Source: Maribacter sp. (GTDB lineage Bacteria > Bacteroidota > Bacteroidia > Flavobacteriales > Flavobacteriaceae). Taken from it: 64,000 nucleotides of DNA. A program made the position numbers and the translations under genes. The DNA lies in contig JAHDDL010000012.1 of the NCBI GenBank assembly GCA_020629415.1, forward strand, positions 1 to 64,000. Reading direction: 5' to 3'. The stretch's first letter is position 1. Each line of letters opens with the position of its first letter. Of this stretch, positions 45,206-52,761 are shown piece by piece. The notes below the pieces were generated by a model, which saw only the letters and a program-made list of their open reading frames with translations, was not told the origin of the DNA and ran no database searches.

Positions 45206-46612
45206 TTAAACATGCAATGCACGATCATCAGTAGCCGCCAATGCAGCTTCTTTAACCGCTTCGGCATATGTTGGGTGAGCATGGCTCATTCTAGATATAT
45301 CTTCTGCAGAAGCTCTAAATTCCATAGCGGTAACCGCTTCGGCAATTAAATCTGCACAACGCGCACCTACCATATGAACACCTAAGACTTCATCGGTCTT
45401 TTTATCGGCAAGGATCTTAACAAATCCGTCAGTATCCATACTCGCTCTAGCACGGCCTAAGGCACGCATTGGAAATTGACCTACCTTATATTCCACACCT
45501 GCTTCCTTAAGTTCCTCTTCCGTTTTACCAACAGCGGCAACCTCTGGCCATGTATAGACCACACCAGGAATTAAGTTATAATCAATATGTGGTTTCTGAC
45601 CCGCTAATATTTCTGCTACCAACGTACCTTCTTCCTCCGCTTTATGAGCTAACATGGCACCTTTGATTACGTCACCTATGGCGTATATGTTGTCAACATT
45701 TGTTTTTAAATGCTCGTCAACGATCACCTTACCTCTTTCGTCAAGTTTAACTCCGGCAGCATCGGCATTTAAACCGTCGGTGTATGGTTTTCTACCAACG
45801 GCAACTAAACAGTAGTCACCTTCAAACACGACCTCTTCTCCTTTTTTATTATCGGCTTTTACAATTACCTGATCACCTTTTCTTTCAACGGATTTTACTT
45901 TGTGCGATAATGCAAACTTTACTTTTTGCTTCTTTAAAACCTTGGTAAGCTCTTTAGAAAGTGCAGCATCCATTCCCGGTATAATGCGATCCATAAACTC
46001 AACCACAGTAACCTCTGCACCAAGTCTTTTATATACCTGACCAAGTTCTAGACCAATTACACCACCACCAATAACGATCATATGTTTTGGCACTTCTTTA
46101 AGTTCCAAAGCTTCTGTAGATGTTATAATACGTTCTTTATCCAATTTAATAAAAGGCAAAGTTGATGGTTTTGAACCAGTTGCAATAATGATATTTTTAG
46201 CTTCTATCTCTTCAGTTTTACCATCGTTCTTTTTGATGTTTACATGAGTGGCATCTTTGAAACTACCTACACCTTCGTAAACGGTAATTTTGTTCTTATC
46301 CATCAAGAACTCAATTCCTTTAGTGGTCTGGTCAACAACACCCTGCTTACGGGCAATCATTTTTTCCAAATTCACTTTTATTTCTCCTGGTATTTCAATA
46401 CCGTGCTCATCAAAATGTTTAATGGCATCTTCATAATGATGCGAAGAATCTAACATTGCCTTAGAAGGAATACACCCAACATTTAAACATGTTCCACCCA
46501 AAGTGGAATATTTCTCAATTATTGCAGTTTTCATTCCTAATTGAGCACAACGTATTGCGGCTACGTATCCTCCAGGTCCTGAGCCAATAACGGCTACATC
46601 ATATTGATTCAT
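45206..46612 (-). CDS. lpdA: Dihydrolipoyl dehydrogenase
   Basis: 468 residues. FAD-binding VIGSGPGGYVAAIRCAQLG at the N terminus, redox-active pair Cys42 and Cys47 in GGTCLNVGCIPSK, NAD-binding GGGVIGLELG, and the catalytic His-Glu in HAHPTYAEA near residue 445. It is the E3 component shared by 2-oxoacid dehydrogenase complexes and glycine cleavage. No E1 or E2 gene is beside it. Confidence 0.96.
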   Translation of the reverse strand: MNQYDVAVIGSGPGGYVAAIRCAQLGMKTAIIEKYSTLGGTCLNVGCIPSKAMLDSSHHYEDAIKHFDEHGIEIPGEIKVNLEKMIARKQGVVDQTTKGIEFLMDKNKITVYEGVGSFKDATHVNIKKNDGKTEEIEAKNIIIATGSKPSTLPFIKLDKERIITSTEALELKEVPKHMIVIGGGVIGLELGQVYKRLGAEVTVVEFMDRIIPGMDAALSKELTKVLKKQKVKFALSHKVKSVERKGDQVIVKADNKKGEEVVFEGDYCLVAVGRKPYTDGLNADAAGVKLDERGKVIVDEHLKTNVDNIYAIGDVIKGAMLAHKAEEEGTLVAEILAGQKPHIDYNLIPGVVYTWPEVAAVGKTEEELKEAGVEYKVGQFPMRALGRARASMDTDGFVKILADKKTDEVLGVHMVGARCADLIAEAVTAMEFRASAEDISRMSHAHPTYAEAVKEAALAATDDRALHV

Positions 46613-46635
46613 AAATTTTATTTTCTAATGTCTTA

Positions 46636-46643
46636 CAAAATTA
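46636..46643 (-). promoter_or_regulatory. Candidate -7 box of lpdA
   Basis: Reads TAATTTTG on the minus strand (TANNTTTG consensus), 23 bases before the lpdA ATG; no clear -33 box. Confidence 0.3.
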
Positions 46644-46815
46644 ATACTATTTTTACTTTCTAAACTCATTTTAATATATTGTTTAGAAGCGAAAATGTTA
46701 GCTTTTTCAACAGTTTAACGACATTTTTAATCCTTTAAATATAAAAACGCCCTAAAAATTCCAATTCGCTTACAACAAATATATCGTTGATTTTTTGCAA
46801 AAAGAGTCCGCAAAC

Positions 46816-47277
46816 TCAAAGCGGTATTGCGGTAGAATGTTTTACCTCTTTAATGGTAAACGAACTTTGTGTACTACCTATATGACTCATTGCGGTCAAT
46901 TTATTGACCATAAAGTTTCGGTAAGCATCCATATTTTGAACGTGTATTTTTAACAGGTAGTCATAATCACCGCTTAAATGATGGCATTCAACTACCTCTT
47001 GCAAACGCATAACTTGCGCCTCAAATTGGGCAATGTTATCTTTTACATGCTGTACCAATTTAACATGACAAAATACCGTAAAATCCCTATCTACAACAGC
47101 TTTGTCAACTAAAGCTACATAACTTCTAATGGCTCCAGTTCTTTCTAGCCTTTTAATACGTTCATATATAGCGGTGGTTGAAAGCCCCAATTTAAGAGCA
47201 TACTCCTTAGTTGTTTTTTTACTATCTGCCTGTAACAATTCCAGCAGTTTATTATCTATCTGATCAAGTTTTATCAT
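46816..47277 (-). CDS. Lrp/AsnC-family transcriptional regulator
   Basis: 153 residues. N-terminal winged HTH (LDQIDNKLLELLQADSKKTTKEYALKLGLSTTAIYERIKRLE) and a C-terminal RAM ligand-binding domain (VVECHHLSGDYDYLLKIHVQNMDAYRNF). Members sense amino acids. It is transcribed away from the PLP-lyase/NhaC pair with a 147-base gap containing inverted repeats, so it probably controls that pair and itself, with an amino acid such as methionine as a likely signal (inference). Confidence 0.93.
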   Translation of the reverse strand: MIKLDQIDNKLLELLQADSKKTTKEYALKLGLSTTAIYERIKRLERTGAIRSYVALVDKAVVDRDFTVFCHVKLVQHVKDNIAQFEAQVMRLQEVVECHHLSGDYDYLLKIHVQNMDAYRNFMVNKLTAMSHIGSTQSSFTIKEVKHSTAIPL

Positions 47278-47322
47278 GATTATTATTCCGTAAAGTTCTC
47301 ACAAGTTACACATTAATAGAAT

Positions 47323-47376
47323 ATTAATCTATTATAAAAATAAAAATAGATTAATAAACTAACAAAATGATTTTGT
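47323..47376. promoter_or_regulatory. Inverted repeats in the Lrp/lyase divergent region
   Basis: ATTAATCTATT (47323-47333) pairs perfectly with AATAGATTAAT (47345-47355) over an 11-base spacer; a further ATTAATAG copy lies at 47312-47319. ACAAAA-TGA-TTTTGT (47362-47376) is a second palindrome. Spacing of roughly one DNA turn per half-site fits binding by a multimeric Lrp-type protein. Confidence 0.5.
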
Positions 47377-47424
47377 ATTGACAATTTTACACCAAAACAA
47401 TATTTTTACTGAAAACAACAACAC

Positions 47425-48645
47425 ATGAGCCACAAAAACAGTAACGACTTACAAGATTTACAATATTTTGGAGAATATGGCGGAGTAAATCCTTCAATTT
47501 CCGATTCTTCTACCTATACCTTTATATCGGCAAAAACCATGTTCGATACATTTGAAGGAAATACAGAAGGTTGCTATTTGTATAGCCGACACTCCTCACC
47601 TTCAAATTTATATTTGGGCGAAGCATTGGCAGCTTTAGAAGGTACCGAAAGTGCCAACGTTACTGCAAGTGGCATGGGAGCAATTACAGCGGTTATCTTG
47701 CAACTTTGTAATGCTGGCGACCATATTATTAGTAGCAGAACCATTTATGGAGGAACGTATGCTTTTATGAAAAATTTCCTGATAAAATTCGGAATTAAAA
47801 CTACCTTTTTGGACATTACAGATCTTAATGCGGTGGCGGCAGCTATTACACCTAACACTAAGATGATTTATTGCGAAAGTGTCAGTAATCCACTTTTAGA
47901 AGTTGCCGACATATCTGCTCTATCCGGCATTGCCAAGAAAAATGATCTACCCTTAGTAGTAGACAATACATTCTCCCCGCTCACCGTATCACCCGCAAAA
48001 TTGGGTGCGGATATTATTATACACAGTCTTACAAAATTTATAAATGGCACCAGTGATTGCGTTGCAGGTGTAGTTTGCGGTACTTCAGAATTTTGCTTGG
48101 GTCTTAAAGATGTAAATAACGGAGCTGGAATGTTACTGGGCAGCACTCTGGACAGTATGCGCGCTGCATCCATTTTAAAAAATATGCGCACCCTGCACAT
48201 TCGAATGAAAAAACATAGTGAAAATGCCCAATTCTTGGCAGAGAATTTTGAAAAAGACGGATTACGGGTTGTATATCCGGGACTACCGTCCCACCCCGGA
48301 CATTTAGTTATGAAAGATCAAATGAATCCTGAATACGGCTTTGGCGGATTGATAACCTTGGATGTGGGCAGTTTAGAAAATGCCAATGCACTTATGGAAT
48401 TAATGCAAGAAAGAAAGTTAGGTTATTTGGCAGTAAGCCTAGGATTTTACAAAACATTGTTCAGCGCACCCGGGAGCTCTACATCATCAGAAATTCCAAT
48501 AGAAGAACAACAAGAAATGGGACTAGGCAACGGATTAATTAGATTTTCTATAGGATTGGACGATGACATACAAAGAACTTACATCTTAATGAAAAAATGC
48601 CTGGAAGACCTTAATATACTGGATGTCAAAAGCATAAAAGCCTAA
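47425..48645 (+). CDS. Cys/Met-metabolism PLP-dependent lyase (methionine gamma-lyase-like)
   Basis: 406 residues. PLP contacts are visible: YSRHSSP near residue 53, ASGMGAITA, active-site Tyr in TIYGGTYAF, VDNTF and the Schiff-base Lys in HSLTKFINGTSDCVAG. In classical methionine gamma-lyase the residue two after that Tyr is Cys (YGC); here it is Gly, as in cystathionine enzymes, so gamma-lyase specificity is not certain. Its position opposite an Lrp regulator and before an NhaC-type carrier points to catabolism of a sulfur amino acid rather than synthesis. Confidence 0.85.
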   Translation: MSHKNSNDLQDLQYFGEYGGVNPSISDSSTYTFISAKTMFDTFEGNTEGCYLYSRHSSPSNLYLGEALAALEGTESANVTASGMGAITAVILQLCNAGDHIISSRTIYGGTYAFMKNFLIKFGIKTTFLDITDLNAVAAAITPNTKMIYCESVSNPLLEVADISALSGIAKKNDLPLVVDNTFSPLTVSPAKLGADIIIHSLTKFINGTSDCVAGVVCGTSEFCLGLKDVNNGAGMLLGSTLDSMRAASILKNMRTLHIRMKKHSENAQFLAENFEKDGLRVVYPGLPSHPGHLVMKDQMNPEYGFGGLITLDVGSLENANALMELMQERKLGYLAVSLGFYKTLFSAPGSSTSSEIPIEEQQEMGLGNGLIRFSIGLDDDIQRTYILMKKCLEDLNILDVKSIKA

Positions 48646-48720
48646 CCTTACAAATGCAAAATGGGTTTGCACATCCGTAACAGAAATCGTAATATTACCT
48701 AGAAACCAAACTCACATTTA

Positions 48721-50196
48721 ATGTCTTACCAAAATACCAATGATCACAGGGAAAACGAGCATATCGTCGATAATAAGGAATTAAGCATTTTTGCCGCTTT
48801 AATACCCGTTATAGCCCTTGTGGCCATGTTGGCATATAATGTATATGTATTTGGCGATGACGCATTAAGTGGTTCAAATCAGTTCATACTATTATTGGGC
48901 GGTGCAGTTGCAGCAATAGTCGGGTTTGTAAACAAGGTTTCCTACAAGCAAATGATTGCAGAAGTGGAGGAAAACATTAAATCTACCACGGGTGCCTTAT
49001 TGATTTTATTAATGGTTGGCGCATTGGCAGGAACATGGCTGGTCAGTGGTATTATACCGGCAATGATCTATTATGGCCTTCAGATACTTAATCCTACCAT
49101 ATTTTTAGCGGCGTGTGTAATCATATGCGCCATTATTTCTGTAGCAACCGGTAGCAGCTGGACAACTTCTGCCACCGTAGGTATTGCCTTAATAGGTATT
49201 GGCGAAGCATTAGGGATATCTTTAGGTATGACCGCCGGAGCAGTTTTGTCAGGAGCATATTTTGGAGACAAGCTTTCCCCTTTGAGCGACACCACAAATT
49301 TGGCTCCAGCAATGGCAGGCGGAGAATTGTTTTCACATATTAAATATATGTTATGGACTACCGTACCCACCATATCGGTAACGCTCATCGTATTTTTAAT
49401 AATCGGGTTTAGCATAGAAACTAATGGAGAGGCGGATGTTGACGCTATTCTGGCTTCCATAGACGCTTCTTTTGATATTAATGGTTGGTTGTTTCTTGTA
49501 CCTATTGCCGTTATTGGTCTCATCGTTAAAAAAACGCCTCCGTTGGCCGCATTATTGATCGGTACCCTATTAGCCGCGCTTTTTGCCGTAATTTTTCAAC
49601 CTAATGTAGTTGCGGGCATTACGGGAGCAACAGAACTTACGTTTCAATCAGGATATCAGGGCATATTAAAGGCCATTACCGTAAGCACAGATGTTCCCAC
49701 CGAAAATAAGGCGTTGAGCGATTTATTCTCCTCAAAAGGAATGACAGGTATGTTAGGCACCATTTGGTTAATTATCTGCGCTATGTTTTTTGGCGGAATT
49801 ATGGATGGCATAGGTGCCTTATCAAGAATTACAAAGTCTCTGCTTAAAATGGCAAAATCTACTTTCGGGCTATTCTTTAGCACCGGTATAAGTTGTATTG
49901 TTTTAAACGGTACGGCATCTGACCAATACTTGGCGATCGTTGTTCCGGGCAAAATGTTTTCAAAAGCTTTTAAAGATAGAGGTTTAGCACCAGAAAATTT
50001 AAGTAGAACCTTAGAAGATACAGGTACCGTAACATCTGTATTAATACCTTACAATACTTGCGGAGCTTATCATAGCGGAGTATTGGGCGTGGGTGTAGCC
50101 GAGTATTTTGTATATGCTATTTTCAATTGGCTAAGCCCTATAATGACCTTTATATTCGCCGGTTTAAATATTAAGATTAAAAAATTGGTAGCCTAA
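48721..50196 (+). CDS. NhaC-family Na+/H+ antiporter or amino-acid transporter
   Basis: 491 residues with about twelve membrane helices. NhaC-family blocks are present (ATGSSWTTSATVGIALIGIGEALG, SGAYFGDKLSPLSDTTNLAP, and NGTASDQYLAIVVPGKMF). Proteins of this family include Na+/H+ and malate/lactate exchangers, and some (MetT) have been proposed as methionine carriers. Being 75 bases downstream of the sulfur-amino-acid lyase, it may import the lyase substrate; this is inference from context. Confidence 0.88.
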   Translation: MSYQNTNDHRENEHIVDNKELSIFAALIPVIALVAMLAYNVYVFGDDALSGSNQFILLLGGAVAAIVGFVNKVSYKQMIAEVEENIKSTTGALLILLMVGALAGTWLVSGIIPAMIYYGLQILNPTIFLAACVIICAIISVATGSSWTTSATVGIALIGIGEALGISLGMTAGAVLSGAYFGDKLSPLSDTTNLAPAMAGGELFSHIKYMLWTTVPTISVTLIVFLIIGFSIETNGEADVDAILASIDASFDINGWLFLVPIAVIGLIVKKTPPLAALLIGTLLAALFAVIFQPNVVAGITGATELTFQSGYQGILKAITVSTDVPTENKALSDLFSSKGMTGMLGTIWLIICAMFFGGIMDGIGALSRITKSLLKMAKSTFGLFFSTGISCIVLNGTASDQYLAIVVPGKMFSKAFKDRGLAPENLSRTLEDTGTVTSVLIPYNTCGAYHSGVLGVGVAEYFVYAIFNWLSPIMTFIFAGLNIKIKKLVA

Positions 50197-50357
50197 ATAA
50201 AAAAATCTTAGGTACTACTATTTATACCCAATAGCACTTTTAACTATTGATCTGATAATTTAACGGTCTAAAAATTATTTGATTCTCATTGAAACTCTAT
50301 TATTTCTTTAGCTATTCAAAATAGTTATTCTAGCATTGAAAATTCTAATTTAGAAAG

Positions 50358-50388
50358 TCTGTAAACCTTCTTTCAAGTGTTAATTTTG
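50358..50388 (+). promoter_or_regulatory. Likely promoter of the peroxiredoxin gene
   Basis: TAATTTTG at 50381-50388 is an exact -7 match (TANNTTTG). TCTG at 50358-50361, 19 bases earlier, is a one-mismatch -33 box. The ATG follows 33 bases after the -7 box. Confidence 0.5.
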
Positions 50389-50421
50389 CTTTATAAATTA
50401 ATTATAAAACGAAAACATATT

Positions 50422-51066
50422 ATGGCATTTGTAGGAAAGAAATTCCCAAATATTAGTGTTAACGCAATGAACGACATGGGCGACACTTTTAAACTTAATG
50501 TTTTAGAAGAAGCTCAAAAAAATAATAAGAAAGTAGTTCTTTTCTGGTATCCAAAAGACTTTACTTTTGTTTGCCCTACAGAACTTCATGCATTCCAAGC
50601 TGCCATTGGTGAGTTCGAAAAAAGAAACACATTGGTAATCGGTGCATCTTGTGACACTCCTGAAGTACATTTTGCATGGTTGAGCACAGATAAGGACAAC
50701 GGTGGTATTGAAGGTGTTACTTACCCAATTTTGGCAGATAGTAACCGCAACCTATCAAGCGTTTTAGGTATTCTTGATATCCAAAACGAAGTTTATGACG
50801 AAGAAACAGAAACTGTACAAGTGGAAGGTGATAATGTTACTTACAGAGCAACATATATTATTGATGAAGAAGGTGTTGTACAACATGAGAGCATAAACAA
50901 TATGCCTTTAGGTAGAAATGTTGGCGAATACTTACGCTTAATAGACGCACTGACCCATGTACAGGAAAAAGGTGAAGTTTGCCCAGCTAACTGGGAAGAA
51001 GGCAAAGAAGCCATGTCCGCAAACAGAGATGGTGTAGCTAGTTACCTTTCTGCGCACGCTAACTAA
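50422..51066 (+). CDS. Peroxiredoxin (AhpC/2-Cys type)
   Basis: 214 residues from ATG at 50422, which gives MAFVGKKFPNI; the frame opens 15 codons earlier but that stretch overlaps the promoter. Peroxidatic Cys51 in DFTFVCPTE, resolving Cys187 in GEVCPANW, and the tail YLSAHAN of AhpC-type enzymes. It reduces hydrogen peroxide and alkyl peroxides. A terminator follows, so it is transcribed mainly alone, and the thioredoxin gene just downstream may recycle it. Confidence 0.95.
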   Translation: MAFVGKKFPNISVNAMNDMGDTFKLNVLEEAQKNNKKVVLFWYPKDFTFVCPTELHAFQAAIGEFEKRNTLVIGASCDTPEVHFAWLSTDKDNGGIEGVTYPILADSNRNLSSVLGILDIQNEVYDEETETVQVEGDNVTYRATYIIDEEGVVQHESINNMPLGRNVGEYLRLIDALTHVQEKGEVCPANWEEGKEAMSANRDGVASYLSAHAN

Positions 51067-51078
51067 AAATATTATTTT

Positions 51079-51116
51079 AAATGAACATGGAGTATCAAAA
51101 CTTCATGTTCATTTTT
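51079..51116 (+). terminator. Intrinsic terminator of the peroxiredoxin gene
   Basis: AAATGAACATG (51079-51089) pairs with CATGTTCATTT (51104-51114), then a short T-run. It begins 12 bases past the stop codon. Confidence 0.78.
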
Positions 51117-51139
51117 ATTAACATTAAACAACCTTAATT

Positions 51140-51454
51140 ATGTTATTAGAATTAGAACAAGATAATTTACAGGAAATCATAGATAACAATCCAAACGTTG
51201 TAGTTCAATATTCTGCAACATGGTGTGGTAACTGTAGAATTATGAAGCCAAAATTTAAAAAAGAAGCTTCACAAAATGAGAATATTACATTTGTATTGGC
51301 AGATGCAGAAAAATTCCCTGAATCTAGAAAACTAGCAGATGTAAGCAACCTACCTACCTTCGCTTCTTTTGAAAAAGGGAAAATTAAAAATCAGGTTCAA
51401 ACAAACAAGTACGACCTATTAAAAGATTTGATCAGTGAGATTACCCATAATTAA
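51140..51454 (+). CDS. Thioredoxin-family protein
   Basis: 104 residues, thioredoxin length. Active site WCGNC (Cys29, Cys32) rather than the standard WCGPC, and the cis-Pro in VSNLPTFASF. No signal peptide, so cytosolic. The Pro-to-Asn change in the CxxC loop usually raises the redox potential. Placed between two peroxidases, it may reduce one of them. Overlaps the next small gene by 20 bases. Confidence 0.9.
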   Translation: MLLELEQDNLQEIIDNNPNVVVQYSATWCGNCRIMKPKFKKEASQNENITFVLADAEKFPESRKLADVSNLPTFASFEKGKIKNQVQTNKYDLLKDLISEITHN

Positions 51455-51692
51455 ATTACTGACAGAGTTCATTGAGGAAAAAGATAGCGATTTTGTTCTA
51501 GAAACTATCGAGACTTTAGAAGCACTCACTGAGCTGCCTTCACTAAAAGATGAGGAGCTTGATGTAATAGGCGAACTTATTTCTAACATGTACGGAGCCA
51601 TAGAAGTAGCCAATAGCATAGAACAGGGCACACCAAAAAAAGATGCCATGAATCAGTTTATGCAGCGCGTTTTAGGCTCTATTGACAAATAA
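51435..51692 (+). CDS. Small helical protein of unknown function (possibly DUF6952)
   Basis: 85 residues from a GTG start; there is no in-frame ATG before the middle of the protein, and it overlaps the thioredoxin gene by 20 bases, so translation is coupled. It is acidic and helical (IKLLTEFIEEKDSDFVLETIETLEALTELP, then a NMYGAIEVANSIEQGTPKKDAMNQFMQRVLGSI helix pair). Homologues follow thioredoxin genes in flavobacteria as I recall; the DUF number is from memory. A terminator follows. Confidence 0.7.
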   Translation: MRLPIIKLLTEFIEEKDSDFVLETIETLEALTELPSLKDEELDVIGELISNMYGAIEVANSIEQGTPKKDAMNQFMQRVLGSIDK

Positions 51693-51706
51693 TAAAACAA
51701 GAATTT

Positions 51707-51741
51707 AAAAAGTCCTCTCAAATATGAAAGGACTTTTTTTT
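51707..51741 (+). terminator. Intrinsic terminator after the thioredoxin operon
   Basis: AAAAAGTCCT (51707-51716) pairs with AGGACTTTTT (51729-51738), and the T-run continues to 51740. Confidence 0.88.
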
Positions 51742-51810
51742 GTCATATTCCCTCCCGTTTCAACTTTATATTTTATAATTTCACAATCTCAATTTTAAAA
51801 GATAAAAGTT

Positions 51811-52314
51811 ATGGCTTCGGTTACATTAAAAGGAAACGAAATACACACATTAGGAACATTACCGGCAAATGGTGAAAAAGCTCCGGAATTTCAATTAACT
51901 AAGAATGACTTATCTACCGTAAAACTTTCGGACTACGAAGGTTCTAGAGTAGTTTTAAATATTTTTCCAAGTGTTGACACAGGTACTTGTGCACAATCTG
52001 TACGCCAATTCAACCAAGAAGCCGCAGAATTGGACAACACTATTGTACTTTGTATTTCAAAAGACCTACCGTTTGCACAAGCAAGGTTTTGTGGTGCAGA
52101 AGGATTAGAGAACGTGGAAATGCTTTCAGACTTTAGAGATGGTAATTTTGGAAAAGGTTATAACGTAGCTTTTTCAGACGGACCGTTGGCACCGTTACTT
52201 TCAAGAGCGGTTGTAGTAATTGATGAAAAAGGCAACGTTTTGTATACAGAACAAGTTTCCGAAACTACAGAAGAGCCAAATTATAAAGCGGCTCTAGAGG
52301 CCTTAATGAACTAA
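51811..52314 (+). CDS. tpx: Thiol peroxidase
   Basis: 167 residues. Peroxidatic Cys60 in SVDTGTCAQSVRQF and resolving Cys94 in ARFCGAEG are the two Tpx cysteines at the expected spacing. N-terminal VTLKGNEIHTLG is family-typical. It is an atypical 2-Cys peroxiredoxin, reduced by thioredoxin. dgkA follows after 16 bases on the same strand. Confidence 0.96.
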   Translation: MASVTLKGNEIHTLGTLPANGEKAPEFQLTKNDLSTVKLSDYEGSRVVLNIFPSVDTGTCAQSVRQFNQEAAELDNTIVLCISKDLPFAQARFCGAEGLENVEMLSDFRDGNFGKGYNVAFSDGPLAPLLSRAVVVIDEKGNVLYTEQVSETTEEPNYKAALEALMN

Positions 52315-52330
52315 AAATAAAAGGACACTT

Positions 52331-52696
52331 ATGCCTAAAGAATCCTTTTTGGTAAATCGTATTAAAAGTGTGGGCTTTGCCCTTAAAGGCGCCTTCCTTT
52401 TAATACGAACCGAAGCAAGTATAAAAATTCAAGTTTTCATTGCTATTGTAATGACCGCTGCCGGTTTCTATTATGACATTTCAAGTACCGAATGGATTCT
52501 TCAAATATTTGCGATAGCACTTGTTTTAGGTATTGAAGGCATGAATACGGCAGTAGAAAAAATTGCAGATTATATTCAGCCAGAATTTGATGTTAAAATC
52601 GGTTTTATAAAGGATATATCCGCCGGAGCCGTAATGTTGGTTTCTATAGCATCTACAATCATTGGTCTTATTATTTACCTGCCAAAGGTTTTATAG
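52331..52696 (+). CDS. dgkA: Diacylglycerol/undecaprenol kinase family protein
   Basis: 121 residues with three membrane helices. The family signature is present as ALVLGIEGMNTAVEKIADYI, with the catalytic Glu-Asn-Glu set (GIEGMNTAVE), preceded by GAFLLIRTEASIKIQ. It phosphorylates a membrane lipid, either diacylglycerol or undecaprenol; Gram-negative Bacteroidota members are not well characterised. Likely in one transcript with tpx. Confidence 0.9.
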   Translation: MPKESFLVNRIKSVGFALKGAFLLIRTEASIKIQVFIAIVMTAAGFYYDISSTEWILQIFAIALVLGIEGMNTAVEKIADYIQPEFDVKIGFIKDISAGAVMLVSIASTIIGLIIYLPKVL

Positions 52697-52727
52697 GATA
52701 GTCTATACAGTTCTTCGTAGCTCATCG

Positions 52728-52735
52728 TAAATTTG
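52728..52735 (+). promoter_or_regulatory. Candidate -7 box for the ftsK operon
   Basis: TAAATTTG matches TANNTTTG exactly, 26 bases before the ftsK ATG. No obvious -33 element. Confidence 0.35.
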
Positions 52736-52761
52736 TAATTTAGCATCAGAATAAAGTTTTA

